A stretch of 64,000 nt of DNA, from positions 1,240,001 through 1,304,000 of the forward strand of contig CBDCSF010000013.1 of assembly GCA_965221445.1 (NCBI GenBank). Direction: 5' to 3'. A model generated the notes under the pieces. It was not told the DNA's origin. It saw only the letters and a program-made list of their open reading frames with translations, and did not search any database. The translations under genes and the position numbers were made by a program. Below, one piece after another: positions 8,744 to 17,271 of the stretch (positions within the stretch are counted from its first letter, which is position 1; every line of letters starts with the position of its first letter). The DNA is from MPNP01 sp965221445 (GTDB lineage Bacteria; Pseudomonadota; Alphaproteobacteria; Rhodobacterales; Rhodobacteraceae).

Positions 8744-9991
8744 GTGCTAGAATACAATTCCTCTGATAATCGTGAACTAACCAGCATCCGTCTAACCGGC
8801 TTCCTTAATACCCTTGTGAACTCCTTTCTCGATGGGTACAGGAAGGTAATTCTAACAACAGATGGCATAATATTCCGTAAGAAAATAACCAAGAAACTCC
8901 ATTTTGAGGAAATCTCCGAAGAGATCTACTTAAGGAAGAAGTTTGGACTATCTTTTCTTATTTTTACCAGCAGAAATGGCTCCAAAATTCAGGTAGGACC
9001 GATTAATTACAAAACTGCTTTGACCTTTACAACAAGGGCTAACAAAGAATGGAGGAACCACTATAAGGCTTTTATTGAAGCCAAAAATTCTGAAATCTCT
9101 TTACTTGCCAAGGTGTATACTTCACTAGAAAAACCTCGGCGTTATCCATCAGCTTGTTTGCTCAAGCCATATATTAACAGATCAAGAGAGTTTTATTCCA
9201 AACTTCCCCAATACATACCCGAGCAGTTGGTTGAACCTGGAATCAAGAAAAATCTAGAAAAAATTAAGCAGTTGGTTTTTGACTCCACCAAACTTAGGGA
9301 GAGGGCTATCTCCACTTTTATAAAGGATGAATTAAAAGCCCAGTCTGATTTCTTTGATACCATTGAAAATCATCCATTAACACGTGAACAAAGACTTTCA
9401 ATAGTTACTGATGAAGACGCTACTCTAGTTTTGGCTGGTGCTGGTTCTGGAAAAACAAGCGTTATCACAACAAAAGCAATCTATTTGATTCAGGAAAAAA
9501 TTAGAACACCAGAGGAAATCCTGCTTATAACCTACAGTAGAAAGGCTGCCCAAGAGTTGCAGCAACGAATTCGTAGAAAAATCAATGTAGATGTCAATGT
9601 TCTAACCTTCCATGGATTGGGAAATTACATCCTTAGGGAAGTGGAAGAGCGTCCACCACCACTAGCACAGCATGCCCAGGACAATAAGAAGTTCCGCAAA
9701 CTTATCCAAACTATCCTGATAGAAGAAGTAGCTAATAATAAAAGTCTGGAAACTATTCTCCGAAAATGGTTTGAGGAACTATATCTACCTTACAAGAGTG
9801 AATGGGAATTCAAATCTTTACATGAGTATCACCAATATCTCGACACAATTAACAAATATTATAAATCGAGACGGGAACTCCGATCTTTGAAAGGGGATAA
9901 AGTTAGAAGCTATGAAGAACTGCAGATAGCAAACTGGCTTTATCTTAATGGTATTGAGTACGAATACGAACCAATTTACGAGTTTAAGTAA
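8744..9991 (+). CDS. helD: DNA helicase IV-like (HelD/UvrD superfamily), N-terminal part up to an in-frame stop
   Basis: The first 415 residues of a superfamily 1 helicase of the HelD branch. Residues 1-200 match the HelD-specific N-terminal domain; LTREQR at 212-217 is the Q-motif region, AGAGSGKTSV at 231-240 is Walker A, and LITYSRKAAQELQQRI plus VLTFHGLG are motif Ia/Ib. The frame ends at a TAA (9989-9991) inside a conserved block: the YEYEPIYEFK before it and the YRPDFYL and IYIEHFGV after it are adjacent in intact relatives and remain in the same frame. The start used is GTG at 8744. This is either a pseudogene by one substitution, a read-through gene, or a sequencing error; taken alone this part lacks motifs needed for helicase activity. 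Confidence 0.8.
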   Translation: MLEYNSSDNRELTSIRLTGFLNTLVNSFLDGYRKVILTTDGIIFRKKITKKLHFEEISEEIYLRKKFGLSFLIFTSRNGSKIQVGPINYKTALTFTTRANKEWRNHYKAFIEAKNSEISLLAKVYTSLEKPRRYPSACLLKPYINRSREFYSKLPQYIPEQLVEPGIKKNLEKIKQLVFDSTKLRERAISTFIKDELKAQSDFFDTIENHPLTREQRLSIVTDEDATLVLAGAGSGKTSVITTKAIYLIQEKIRTPEEILLITYSRKAAQELQQRIRRKINVDVNVLTFHGLGNYILREVEERPPPLAQHAQDNKKFRKLIQTILIEEVANNKSLETILRKWFEELYLPYKSEWEFKSLHEYHQYLDTINKYYKSRRELRSLKGDKVRSYEELQIANWLYLNGIEYEYEPIYEFK

Positions 9992-10030
9992 ACTGTTAAT
10001 CCTCAAACTGTTTACAGGCCCGATTTTTAC

Positions 10031-11722
10031 TTGATTTCAAGTGGTATCTACATTGAACATTTTGGAGTTCGCAGGGAGGCCCGAAATGGTAAGGAGATTC
10101 TTAACACAGCCCCTTTTGTCAACCGTACACAATATTTGGAACAAATGGAGTGGAAAAGAAATGTCCACAAAGAAAATAATACGAAATTGATTGAAACCTA
10201 CAGTTATGAACAGACTGAAGGAGTATTAACTGAGAACCTAGCCAAAAAAATAGCATCCTACGCTAAACCTAAACCAATCCCCATTGAGAAGATGTTTGAT
10301 TCACTGAAAGAATTAGGAGCAATTGATCAATTCTCTGAGATAATATCTACTTTCCTAAGGCTGTATAAGAGTTCTTCTTTGTCAATCCAGGATTGTCAAT
10401 TGAAGTTGAACCAAACAAATTTTGTTGCCCGAGGGACAGCATTTCTCAGGATTTTTGAGCACTTATTTGAAGCCTACGAAAAGAAATTAGGAAACCAAAT
10501 AGATTTTGAGGATATGATACAACGTGCGACTGATCATTTGTGGGAGGGAAAATATAAGAGCCCATACAGGCATGTATTAGTGGATGAGTTTCAGGATATT
10601 TCAGAGGGGTGTGGAAAATTACTTTTAGCTCTTAAAGAACAACATGATGATGCTAGAATCTTCGGAGTTGGAGACGATTGGCAATCAATCTACAGGTTTA
10701 ATGGATCAGATATCCACTTAATGCGCAACTTTGGCAAGGAATTTGGTGGTGAATTTGATGGTCAAACTGGTATCCACAGACTGATTGATTTGGCCCATAC
10801 ATTCAGAAGCGTTGATAAAATTGCCAAACCAGCCCAGAATTTTATTCAAAAAAATCCTTACCAAATCAATAAACAAATCATACCGTCCATATCTACCAAT
10901 CAATCATCCATATTTATAGTTTATTACCCGAGAAAAAATAAAGAAAAAGCCCTTAATGAGGCGCTTGATTACTTAGCTAGCCAATACCCTAGAGAAGATA
11001 CTATCAGTGTTTTTTTGTTAGCACGCTACAACCATCAAGTACCTGAAAACCTTACCGATTTAAGGCGGAATTATTTCAATTTAAATCTTGAATTCATGAC
11101 TATCCACGGCTCAAAGGGTTTGGAGGCGGATCATGTAATTTTACTTGAAGCATCCGCCGGACAGTGGGGATTTCCATCAGAAATTGTTGATGATCCTCTA
11201 CTAAACATAGTTTTACCAGAATCTGAGGGGTTTTCACACGCCGAAGAAAGGAGGTTATTTTATGTGGCAATGACGCGTGCAAGATTTAGTTTAACTTTGC
11301 TTGCGGATCAAATCAATCCATCTGCTTTCGTTCGTGAACTAGAAAACTCCACATACGATACCGTAGTTTTGAACAACGCTGTGGTAGCAAAAAAATCCTG
11401 TGGGAAATGTGGTGGACGCTTGTTCCTTCGGGAGAAAAGGTCGGGGCACGTTTTTGAATGTGAGAACAATAACTATTGTGGTGAAAAATTCAAACCTTGC
11501 CAACAATGTAATAAAGACCTACCCGTTTTGGACAAGGTAACAAAAAATAATATGAAATGTAAATGCGGGGCAGTTTACCCTTCCTGTCCCTCATGCTCTG
11601 AAGGTTGGCTAGTACTTAGAAATGGTTGCTACGGAGACTTTTACTCCTGCATACGTTTTCCCAAATGTACTGGAAAGATGAGTTCAAAATCAACCAAAGG
11701 TTCAAGTAAAACACGACATTAA
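10031..11722 (+). CDS. helD: DNA helicase IV-like, C-terminal part with zinc ribbons
   Basis: Continuation, in the same frame, of the helicase that stops at 9991; homology begins at about 9992, just before the possible TTG start at 10031. It carries motif II LVDEFQDIS, motif III GVGDDWQSIYRF, motif V FMTIHGSKGLEADHVI and motif VI EERRLFYVAMTRAR, so it holds the second half of the ATPase core. The last 110 residues, absent from E. coli HelD, contain three or four Cys-pair zinc ribbons (CGKCGG, CQQC, CKCG, CPSC, ending in a CIRFPKC finger) like those at the C terminus of topoisomerase I. Joined, the two parts would make about 992 residues. HelD-type helicases unwind DNA 3'-5' in repair. Confidence 0.82.
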   Translation: MISSGIYIEHFGVRREARNGKEILNTAPFVNRTQYLEQMEWKRNVHKENNTKLIETYSYEQTEGVLTENLAKKIASYAKPKPIPIEKMFDSLKELGAIDQFSEIISTFLRLYKSSSLSIQDCQLKLNQTNFVARGTAFLRIFEHLFEAYEKKLGNQIDFEDMIQRATDHLWEGKYKSPYRHVLVDEFQDISEGCGKLLLALKEQHDDARIFGVGDDWQSIYRFNGSDIHLMRNFGKEFGGEFDGQTGIHRLIDLAHTFRSVDKIAKPAQNFIQKNPYQINKQIIPSISTNQSSIFIVYYPRKNKEKALNEALDYLASQYPREDTISVFLLARYNHQVPENLTDLRRNYFNLNLEFMTIHGSKGLEADHVILLEASAGQWGFPSEIVDDPLLNIVLPESEGFSHAEERRLFYVAMTRARFSLTLLADQINPSAFVRELENSTYDTVVLNNAVVAKKSCGKCGGRLFLREKRSGHVFECENNNYCGEKFKPCQQCNKDLPVLDKVTKNNMKCKCGAVYPSCPSCSEGWLVLRNGCYGDFYSCIRFPKCTGKMSSKSTKGSSKTRH

Positions 11723-11956
11723 ATTTGAAATAACTTAGTCAACTAATTCTACCTACTTCTAACAACCTGTATTTGATCAAAACACTACTGTATTCCCTTT
11801 ACCCAACCAAATTGAAAAAATATTAACAGTCAACTATCACCATAGAACTCAGTTGTTAGAATCTTTATTCAATTTGGATAGTATTAGTTGTTTCAAGATC
11901 ATAGTTTGAAAAACAATCTCTAAATCGATGCTGAACAAATCAAAGGAAATACGATA

Positions 11957-12421
11957 ATGCCAAAATCTCTATACCTTGCAAACCCCTATGGTTTCTCCCT
12001 TCAACAAAAATCTACCCTTCTTCCAGTAATCCAGGGAATTTTGGAAGACCTAGGGGTGGAAGTATGGGAGCCCTTTGAACGAAACAACCAAGTTGACTTT
12101 TCGAAGAGTGGTTGGGCATATAAGGTTGGCCAAGCAGACCTTAGAGATGTTCGAGATAGTGATGGCACATTTGCCATCGTTAACGGTTGTCCGCCTGATG
12201 AGGGGGTAATGGTGGAGTTGGGTATGGCCATTGCCTGGAACAAACCAACCTTTTTGTTCAGGGATGATTTCAGAAGATGTACCGATAGTGAGACCTATCC
12301 TCTAAATCTCATGCTGTTTACCGGGATTCCCGAAGAGAATTGGGTAGATTTTTACTACACATCCATTGATGAAATCTCTTCACCAGACAAGGCCTTGGTG
12401 AAATGGCTCAGGCAAAGCTAG
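11957..12421 (+). CDS. Nucleoside 2-deoxyribosyltransferase-family protein
   Basis: A 154-residue cytoplasmic protein. It begins with the family's SLYLANPYGFS strand-loop, has ADLRDVRDSDGTFAIVNG in the position of the aspartate-rich nucleoside site, then the key EGVMVELGMAIAWNKPTFLFRDDFR block, in which the Glu of VELGMA corresponds to the catalytic glutamate of this fold. Such enzymes exchange or hydrolyse the base of 2'-deoxynucleosides and usually act in salvage or nucleotide-pool cleaning. It lies alone with 43 nt before pepF on the same strand, so the two may share a transcript. The exact substrate is not determinable. Confidence 0.8.
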   Translation: MPKSLYLANPYGFSLQQKSTLLPVIQGILEDLGVEVWEPFERNNQVDFSKSGWAYKVGQADLRDVRDSDGTFAIVNGCPPDEGVMVELGMAIAWNKPTFLFRDDFRRCTDSETYPLNLMLFTGIPEENWVDFYYTSIDEISSPDKALVKWLRQS

Positions 12422-12464
12422 AGCATTAAGCCTCAGATTTTCATTAAATTTCAGGAATAGATTT

Positions 12465-14285
12465 ATGAGTTTAACTCAAAAAACTGTTGAGGAGCCACAT
12501 GTGAAAAAGGATGATAATTCACTTCCAGAATGGGACTTGAGTGATCTCTATAAAAGTAAAGAGTCTGAAAAATTAAGTCATGATCTCAGTTTTCTGGATA
12601 CCGCTTGCGAAGATTTTGAAAGCAAATATGAGGGAAAAATCGAAAGCAATAAGAATCCAGAATTCTTGCATCAATGCTTGCAGGAATTCGAAGCGATTAA
12701 ACTTAAGCAAAACCGTATTCTTTCCTATGCATATCTTCTTCATCAGACCAATCTGGATAGCCCGGAAATTGGGAAATTTTATGGAGATTGTGAAGCCAGA
12801 TATCATACCTGGGAAGCAAAGCTAGTCTTTTTTGAAAATCAGATTTCTTTAATACCCAAGTCATCCCTCCGGGCTATGCTTGCCAAAAGCCCCAAACTTG
12901 CAAAATACAAACAATACCTATTGAGTTGTCAAAAATTCAAGCCTCATGTTTTATCGCTTGAGTTGGAAAAATTCTCCAAGGATAACTCAATTTTAGCAAC
13001 CTCCTGGGTGCGATTATTTGACGTTTCTATTTCCACAATAAAATGTACTGTCGGGAGTCAAGAACTATCCTTGGAACAGACTCTTGCCCTTTTGATGTCG
13101 GGTAAGAGAAAAAAGAGAAAGAAAGCTTTTTATGCTCTCTCTGAACAATTTCAGGAAAGATCAAATTTATTTTCTCTCATCACGAATACTTTGATTAAAG
13201 GCAAGGAAGTTGAGGACAATTGGAGAAACTTTCCTACGCCGCAATCTTCACGACATTTGAATAATGAGGTTGAAGAAAAGGTGGTTGAGGCCCTGCAGAA
13301 ATCTGTGGTGAACTCCTATCCGACTCTCTCCCACAGGTTTTACCAATTAAAGGCTGATCTTTTGGGCTTGAAAAAATTGCAGTATTGGGATCGGGTAGCT
13401 CCATTACCAATGGTTTCTAAAAACAAGGTGTCCTGGGATAATGCTGTGGATACTGTTATGGATGCATTTACAGGTTTCAGTCCTCAATTCGCCAGTTTCT
13501 CCAAGCAATTTTTTGATAATGATTGGATTGATGTTCCTGTTAGGGCGGGTAAATCTGGTGGAGGGTTTTGCCATCCAACGGTAACAGATGCCCATCCCTA
13601 CATCCTACTCAATTACCAACATCGCACTCGGGATGTCATGGTGTTGGCCCACGAATTAGGCCATGGTGTCCACCAACTACTGGCAAAAAATCAGGGAGAA
13701 ATTCTTAGTAACACACCTTTGACTCTAGCCGAAACAGCCAGTGTTTTCGGGGAAATGCTCACCTTTGAATCCCTGCTGCAGAAAGCCTCCAGCAAAAGAG
13801 AACGGTTTGCTCTTATTGCAGACAAACTTGATGATATGATTAACACAGTTATTCGCCAAATGAGTTTCTATGAATTTGAAACCAGGTTACATAACCAGAG
13901 GCGGAAAGGCGAATTAACACCGAAGGAAATAGGACATATTTGGTTGGAAACTCAAACCGAATGTTTGGGTCCTGCATTTGACACCAATGAAGATTATGAG
14001 TGTTTCTGGTCCTATATTCCCCATTTCATTCATGTTCCATTTTATGTTTATGCCTATTCCTTTGGCCAACTACTTTCGCTTGCCCTTTTTGGTATTTACA
14101 GGAACCAATTTCGTGGATTCGAACAAAAATACATGACTTTGTTGGAAGCAGGTGGGTCTAGACCTTACAATGAAGTTCTTGAACCCTTTGGTATAGATAT
14201 CTCCGAACCAGGATTCTGGGAAACAGGACTAACCGTAATTAAGGATTATATCGATCAAATGGAAGAATTGTCTTCTAATCTGTGA
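12465..14285 (+). CDS. pepF: Oligoendopeptidase F (M3B metallopeptidase)
   Basis: A 606-residue M3-family zinc peptidase of the PepF branch, cytoplasmic, cleaving short peptides. The zinc-binding HELGHGVHQ starts at His396, and a glutamate ligand follows in TLAETASVFGEML about 25 residues later. The N-terminal helical lobe begins with WDLSDLYKS, as is usual in PepF. Overall length fits the family (about 600). The ATG at 12465 lies 4 nt after GAATAGATTT, a weak ribosome site, but no other start preserves the conserved N terminus. It probably degrades peptides brought in by transporters such as the one at 2.6-7.5 kb, which is an inference from function only. Confidence 0.93.
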   Translation: MSLTQKTVEEPHVKKDDNSLPEWDLSDLYKSKESEKLSHDLSFLDTACEDFESKYEGKIESNKNPEFLHQCLQEFEAIKLKQNRILSYAYLLHQTNLDSPEIGKFYGDCEARYHTWEAKLVFFENQISLIPKSSLRAMLAKSPKLAKYKQYLLSCQKFKPHVLSLELEKFSKDNSILATSWVRLFDVSISTIKCTVGSQELSLEQTLALLMSGKRKKRKKAFYALSEQFQERSNLFSLITNTLIKGKEVEDNWRNFPTPQSSRHLNNEVEEKVVEALQKSVVNSYPTLSHRFYQLKADLLGLKKLQYWDRVAPLPMVSKNKVSWDNAVDTVMDAFTGFSPQFASFSKQFFDNDWIDVPVRAGKSGGGFCHPTVTDAHPYILLNYQHRTRDVMVLAHELGHGVHQLLAKNQGEILSNTPLTLAETASVFGEMLTFESLLQKASSKRERFALIADKLDDMINTVIRQMSFYEFETRLHNQRRKGELTPKEIGHIWLETQTECLGPAFDTNEDYECFWSYIPHFIHVPFYVYAYSFGQLLSLALFGIYRNQFRGFEQKYMTLLEAGGSRPYNEVLEPFGIDISEPGFWETGLTVIKDYIDQMEELSSNL

Positions 14286-14737
14286 CCTGATGTAGATTTT
14301 AAGATTAAAGGCACATCCTACGATGCATAATTACACGTGGGAATCAACCCCAATTCTTCCAATATCCAATCCCGAAGGACTAAGTGGTATACTGTTTACA
14401 CATCCTCAACGGAGGTTGATTTCTGGTAAGTAATAGTGCACACAACCATCTGTAATTCGGTATTATCCCCAAACAAATTTTAAGCAGGTTTCAAAATTTC
14501 AAACTCTTAAATCCTTTAGCTTTTCTGACAAGGTCTAGTACCTAGTCCTCAAGCCCGTGTCTGAGCCAAACGATTTGGCAAATCTCCTTACCTAATTTTG
14601 TTAGCTGTATAGGATTCTTGCCCTCTAATTTAGTATGAGAGTTTTTACTGAATAGCTGTGAAGCATGACAGATATTCCAGTATTATAATTCAAGTAATTT
14701 TAAATATTTACCCCCGATGTAACTTGACTGCTTGGAA
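14286..14737. other. Gap without recognised gene
   Basis: About 450 AT-rich bases between pepF and the toxin-antitoxin operator. I see no open frame with protein-like composition, no strong terminator and no RNA-like fold that I can support. Confidence 0.5.
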
Positions 14738-14780
14738 GAATATTCGTATTGTATATTCTGAATATTCAATGCGTATATTC
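14738..14780 (+). promoter_or_regulatory. Repeated operator in front of vapBC
   Basis: Two direct copies of a 21-bp site lie at 14738-14758 and 14760-14780, offset by 22 bp, about two helical turns. Each starts GAATATTC and ends GTATATTC, so each is itself an imperfect inverted repeat (GAATAT facing ATATTC); the five central bases differ. A third half-site, GAATATGAG, follows at 14787. This is what a self-repressing antitoxin operator should look like and it sits 22 nt upstream of the antitoxin start. Confidence 0.7.
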
Positions 14781-14802
14781 AAGTAAGAATATGAGAGTAT
14801 CT

Positions 14803-15051
14803 ATGCCGTTATATATAAGAGATGAAACAGTAAACCAACTTGTTGAGAAAGTTGTGAAAAAAACGGGAGCCAAAAATAAAACCGAAGCTGTCCGCTTTGC
14901 TTTACTATCGTTAATTGGTCCAGAGGAAGAGGAAAAGAAATCACTTTTGGAACATGTTCATGATTTACAAGCCAAGGCAGATACTATTGGTGCCCCAGAT
15001 CCTGAGTTTGACATGAAAAAATTCACCGATAGGATGTGGGGAAATGTCTAA
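14803..15051 (+). CDS. vapB: VapB-type antitoxin
   Basis: An 82-residue antitoxin of the Rv0623/VapB kind. I choose ATG 14803 because family members begin with M-[A/P]-L-Y-I-[R/K]-D, exactly MPLYIRDETVNQL here, and because GAGAG lies 6 nt upstream; the frame is open further up (ATG 14791 and 14749) but that would run into the operator. The first 45 residues (TKTEAVRFAL-like segment) form the DNA-binding ribbon-helix-helix-like part, and the acidic tail (PEEEEKK, then DPEFDMKKFTDRMW) is the toxin-embracing part. It precedes and overlaps vapC, and probably represses its own promoter through the repeated site upstream. Confidence 0.82.
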   Translation: MPLYIRDETVNQLVEKVVKKTGAKNKTEAVRFALLSLIGPEEEEKKSLLEHVHDLQAKADTIGAPDPEFDMKKFTDRMWGNV

Positions 15052-15467
15052 TGTTCATTGATGCGTCAGCGATAGTGTCTATCCTTATAGGTGAACCTGG
15101 GTACGAAGAGATGGTCAGGCGGATTGAAGAATCCAGTTCCAGACGCTATGTCTCTTCCCTTGTCAAATTCGAGGCAAATGCGGCTGTGGCAAGGTCCCGT
15201 TCGGGTGAAAATCGTCCAACTTCTGAACAGTTAGGGCTTTCAGAAAAAATCGTTAATGAGTTTTGTGACCGAATTGAAGCAAAAGAAATAAACATTACTC
15301 CACTCATCGGTCAAACCGCCATTCAGGTGGCACGAAGATATGGTAAATTGGTTGGTCATGAGGCCAACTTGAATTTCGGTGATTGCTTCGCCTATGCCTG
15401 TGCTTCTGTCTACAATACACGGCTTGTCTATAAGGGTAATGATTTTTCAAAAACGGATTTAGCCTGA
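15051..15467 (+). CDS. vapC: VapC-type PIN-domain ribonuclease toxin
   Basis: A 138-residue PIN-domain protein beginning MFIDASAIVSIL. The acidic metal-binding residues of the fold are in place: Asp4, a conserved Glu in KFEANAAVAR (about residue 39), the Asp of FGDCFAYACA (about 111) and the C-terminal Asp of GNDFSKTDL. VapC toxins cut tRNA or rRNA with magnesium when freed from VapB. The ATG at 15051 overlaps the TAA of the antitoxin gene (TAATG), the usual coupling in this family, and is preferred over an in-frame ATG 15 nt earlier. All active-site residues look intact, so the pair is probably functional. Confidence 0.88.
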   Translation: MFIDASAIVSILIGEPGYEEMVRRIEESSSRRYVSSLVKFEANAAVARSRSGENRPTSEQLGLSEKIVNEFCDRIEAKEINITPLIGQTAIQVARRYGKLVGHEANLNFGDCFAYACASVYNTRLVYKGNDFSKTDLA

Positions 15468-15532
15468 ACTGGCAATCAGGCCAAACCATGTATTATCGAC
15501 TAGTGGAAGTCCGTGGCAAAGGATAATCTCCT

Positions 15533-16423
15533 TTAGAGAATATCCTGCATCCGGTCTGTCCTTAATTCCTTGACCCTCTTGGTTACTTTCTCAAAAGCCC
15601 TGCATTCAATTTGTCGAATTCTCTCACGGCTTACACCGTAAGCCTGAGACAGGATTTCCAGTGTAACAGTCGGTTCGGTAAGACGTCTCTTGATAAAAAT
15701 ATCCTTCTCTCTTTCCTTCAAAACGTCAAGAGAATCGTAAAGAAGTTTCTTTCTGAAATCAAACTCGTCCTTTTCTGCATAAACTGTTTCCTGATCTGCA
15801 TTGGGATCAACCAGCATATCCTGACGTTCAGTTGTTGAATCGTCAAAAGAGATACTTGCGTTCAAAGAAGAATCCTGAGCTGAAAGGCGATCATTCATTT
15901 GAATGACTTCCTTTTCACTGACACTCATCATCTCGGCAATTTTTTGTATTTCCTTCGGTTTGAGGTTGTTACTATCAACAACCCCAATCAATTCACGTGC
16001 CTTGCGAAGATTGAAAAACAATTTCTTTTGGGAAGTGGTTGTACCCAGTTTCACCAGACTCCAGGTTCTCAAAATAAAATCCTGAACCTGGGCTCTAATC
16101 CACCAGCCTGCATAAGTAGCCAAGCGGAACCCCTTCTCTGGATCAAATCTTTTTACTGCCTGCATGAGACCAATGTTGGCTTCAGAAATCAGGTCTACCA
16201 AGGGTAAGCCATACCCTCTATAATTCAATGCGATTTTCGACGCCAACCTCAAATGTGAAGTTACCAGCTTGTGGGCAGAGTTAATATCACCTTCATCAAT
16301 CAGTGCTTTAGCCAGTTTGTACTCTTCGTCATGGGTTAACATGGGATACTTGTGAACTTCAATCAGATACTGACGAAGGCCACTGTCTTGCGATGGTACA
16401 GGTAAACTTTTATAGGATGCCAT
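15533..16423 (-). CDS. rpoH: RNA polymerase sigma-32 factor
   Basis: A 296-residue group 3-like sigma factor of the heat-shock RpoH type. Region 1.2/2 runs from residue 16 (LRQYLIEVHKYPMLT) through DLISEANIGLMQAVKRFDP and the promoter-melting GFRLATYAGWWIRAQVQDF; the diagnostic RpoH box is QKKLFFNLR at 132-140. Region 4 with its helix-turn-helix, LSQAYGVSRERIRQIE, is at the C terminus. Length matches alphaproteobacterial RpoH. It is convergent-free and isolated, with a 415-nt upstream gap for its promoter; rluD lies nearby as in many Alphaproteobacteria, though a GFA-domain gene is inserted between them here. Confidence 0.95.
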   Translation of the reverse strand: MASYKSLPVPSQDSGLRQYLIEVHKYPMLTHDEEYKLAKALIDEGDINSAHKLVTSHLRLASKIALNYRGYGLPLVDLISEANIGLMQAVKRFDPEKGFRLATYAGWWIRAQVQDFILRTWSLVKLGTTTSQKKLFFNLRKARELIGVVDSNNLKPKEIQKIAEMMSVSEKEVIQMNDRLSAQDSSLNASISFDDSTTERQDMLVDPNADQETVYAEKDEFDFRKKLLYDSLDVLKEREKDIFIKRRLTEPTVTLEILSQAYGVSRERIRQIECRAFEKVTKRVKELRTDRMQDIL

Positions 16424-16838
16424 TTTCTTAATGCCCTTAGTTTATTTCAGTGTATTTCCCAGGTATTCCAAGTAAAAAGGGGGTCATTCCCTCAGGAAAG
16501 ACACCTTTTTGTAGTTGTTAAAATGAATGCTGCATAATAGCAAAACTTTCAGAAAATGCCAAAGATTTTCATGCAAAATCCAAGGATGGTTTTAATTGTT
16601 GTAATATTGCAACATTAATTTCATGATGAAAATTGAAATTCCCAGCAAAAACCAGATTAAATTTGGTTTTCTTAATTCATCTTCGAGTAAATGGAATTAC
16701 ATAAATTTTGTTGATCTTAAGAAATGATTGCCTTGTGAAAATTCATGATTCAGGAAAATCTAATGTTGAACCCATTGGCCTGCAGATAACTTCCTGGATC
16801 CGGGTCAACCTTTTGATCATAATTGTAAAGAGAATCGT
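16424..16838. other. Upstream region of rpoH and the GFA gene
   Basis: 415 AT-rich bases between two divergently read genes, presumably carrying both promoters. The only structure I noticed is a short stem-loop, AAAACCA (16648-16654) with TGGTTTT (16664-16670) around a 9-nt loop. No open frame of interest. Confidence 0.4.
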
Positions 16839-17252
16839 ATGAGTAATGTACGTAACCCTGAAAGGTACGGAGGATGCCTCTGTGGCGATGTACGTTACCG
16901 CCTCACCGGAACTTTACGTCCCGTTATGTATTGTCATTGCAGTCAATGTCGAAGAGCAAGCGGACATTTCATTGCTGCCACTTCCGTAGTAAAGAAAGAT
17001 CTGGTCATCGAAACTGATGTTGGTCTTGCATGGTACGCTTCCTCAGATTTTGCATCTCGAGGATTTTGCAAGAGCTGTGGCTCAAGTTTGTTCTGGTCAT
17101 CAAAATACCAGGATGATATCGCCATTATGGTAGGGTCACTAGATCATACAGAAGATTTGGAGGTCGCTGGGCATATATTTGTAAACGATAAGGGTTGTTA
17201 TTACGAGTTGGATGACGATTTACCCAAACACCCACAGTCCCCATCAAAATGA
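16839..17252 (+). CDS. GFA-domain protein (glutathione-dependent formaldehyde-activating enzyme family)
   Basis: A 137-residue protein with the complete cysteine set of the GFA fold: Cys13 and Cys15 in GGCLCGDV, Cys32, Cys34 and Cys37 in CHCSQC, Cys77 and Cys80 in FCKSCGS. These bind two zinc ions. The founding member condenses formaldehyde with glutathione to S-hydroxymethylglutathione, but most family members are of unknown substrate, so this is named by family only. It stands between rpoH and rluD and ends 20 nt before the end of the converging rluD gene. Confidence 0.85.
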   Translation: MSNVRNPERYGGCLCGDVRYRLTGTLRPVMYCHCSQCRRASGHFIAATSVVKKDLVIETDVGLAWYASSDFASRGFCKSCGSSLFWSSKYQDDIAIMVGSLDHTEDLEVAGHIFVNDKGCYYELDDDLPKHPQSPSK

Positions 17253-17271
17253 TTCGAAGCTTCCATACTCC

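Noticed and set aside
16648..16670. Stem-loop upstream of rpoH as a thermosensor
   Set aside because: It is a 7-bp AT-rich stem about 220 nt upstream of the rpoH start, not covering the ribosome site.
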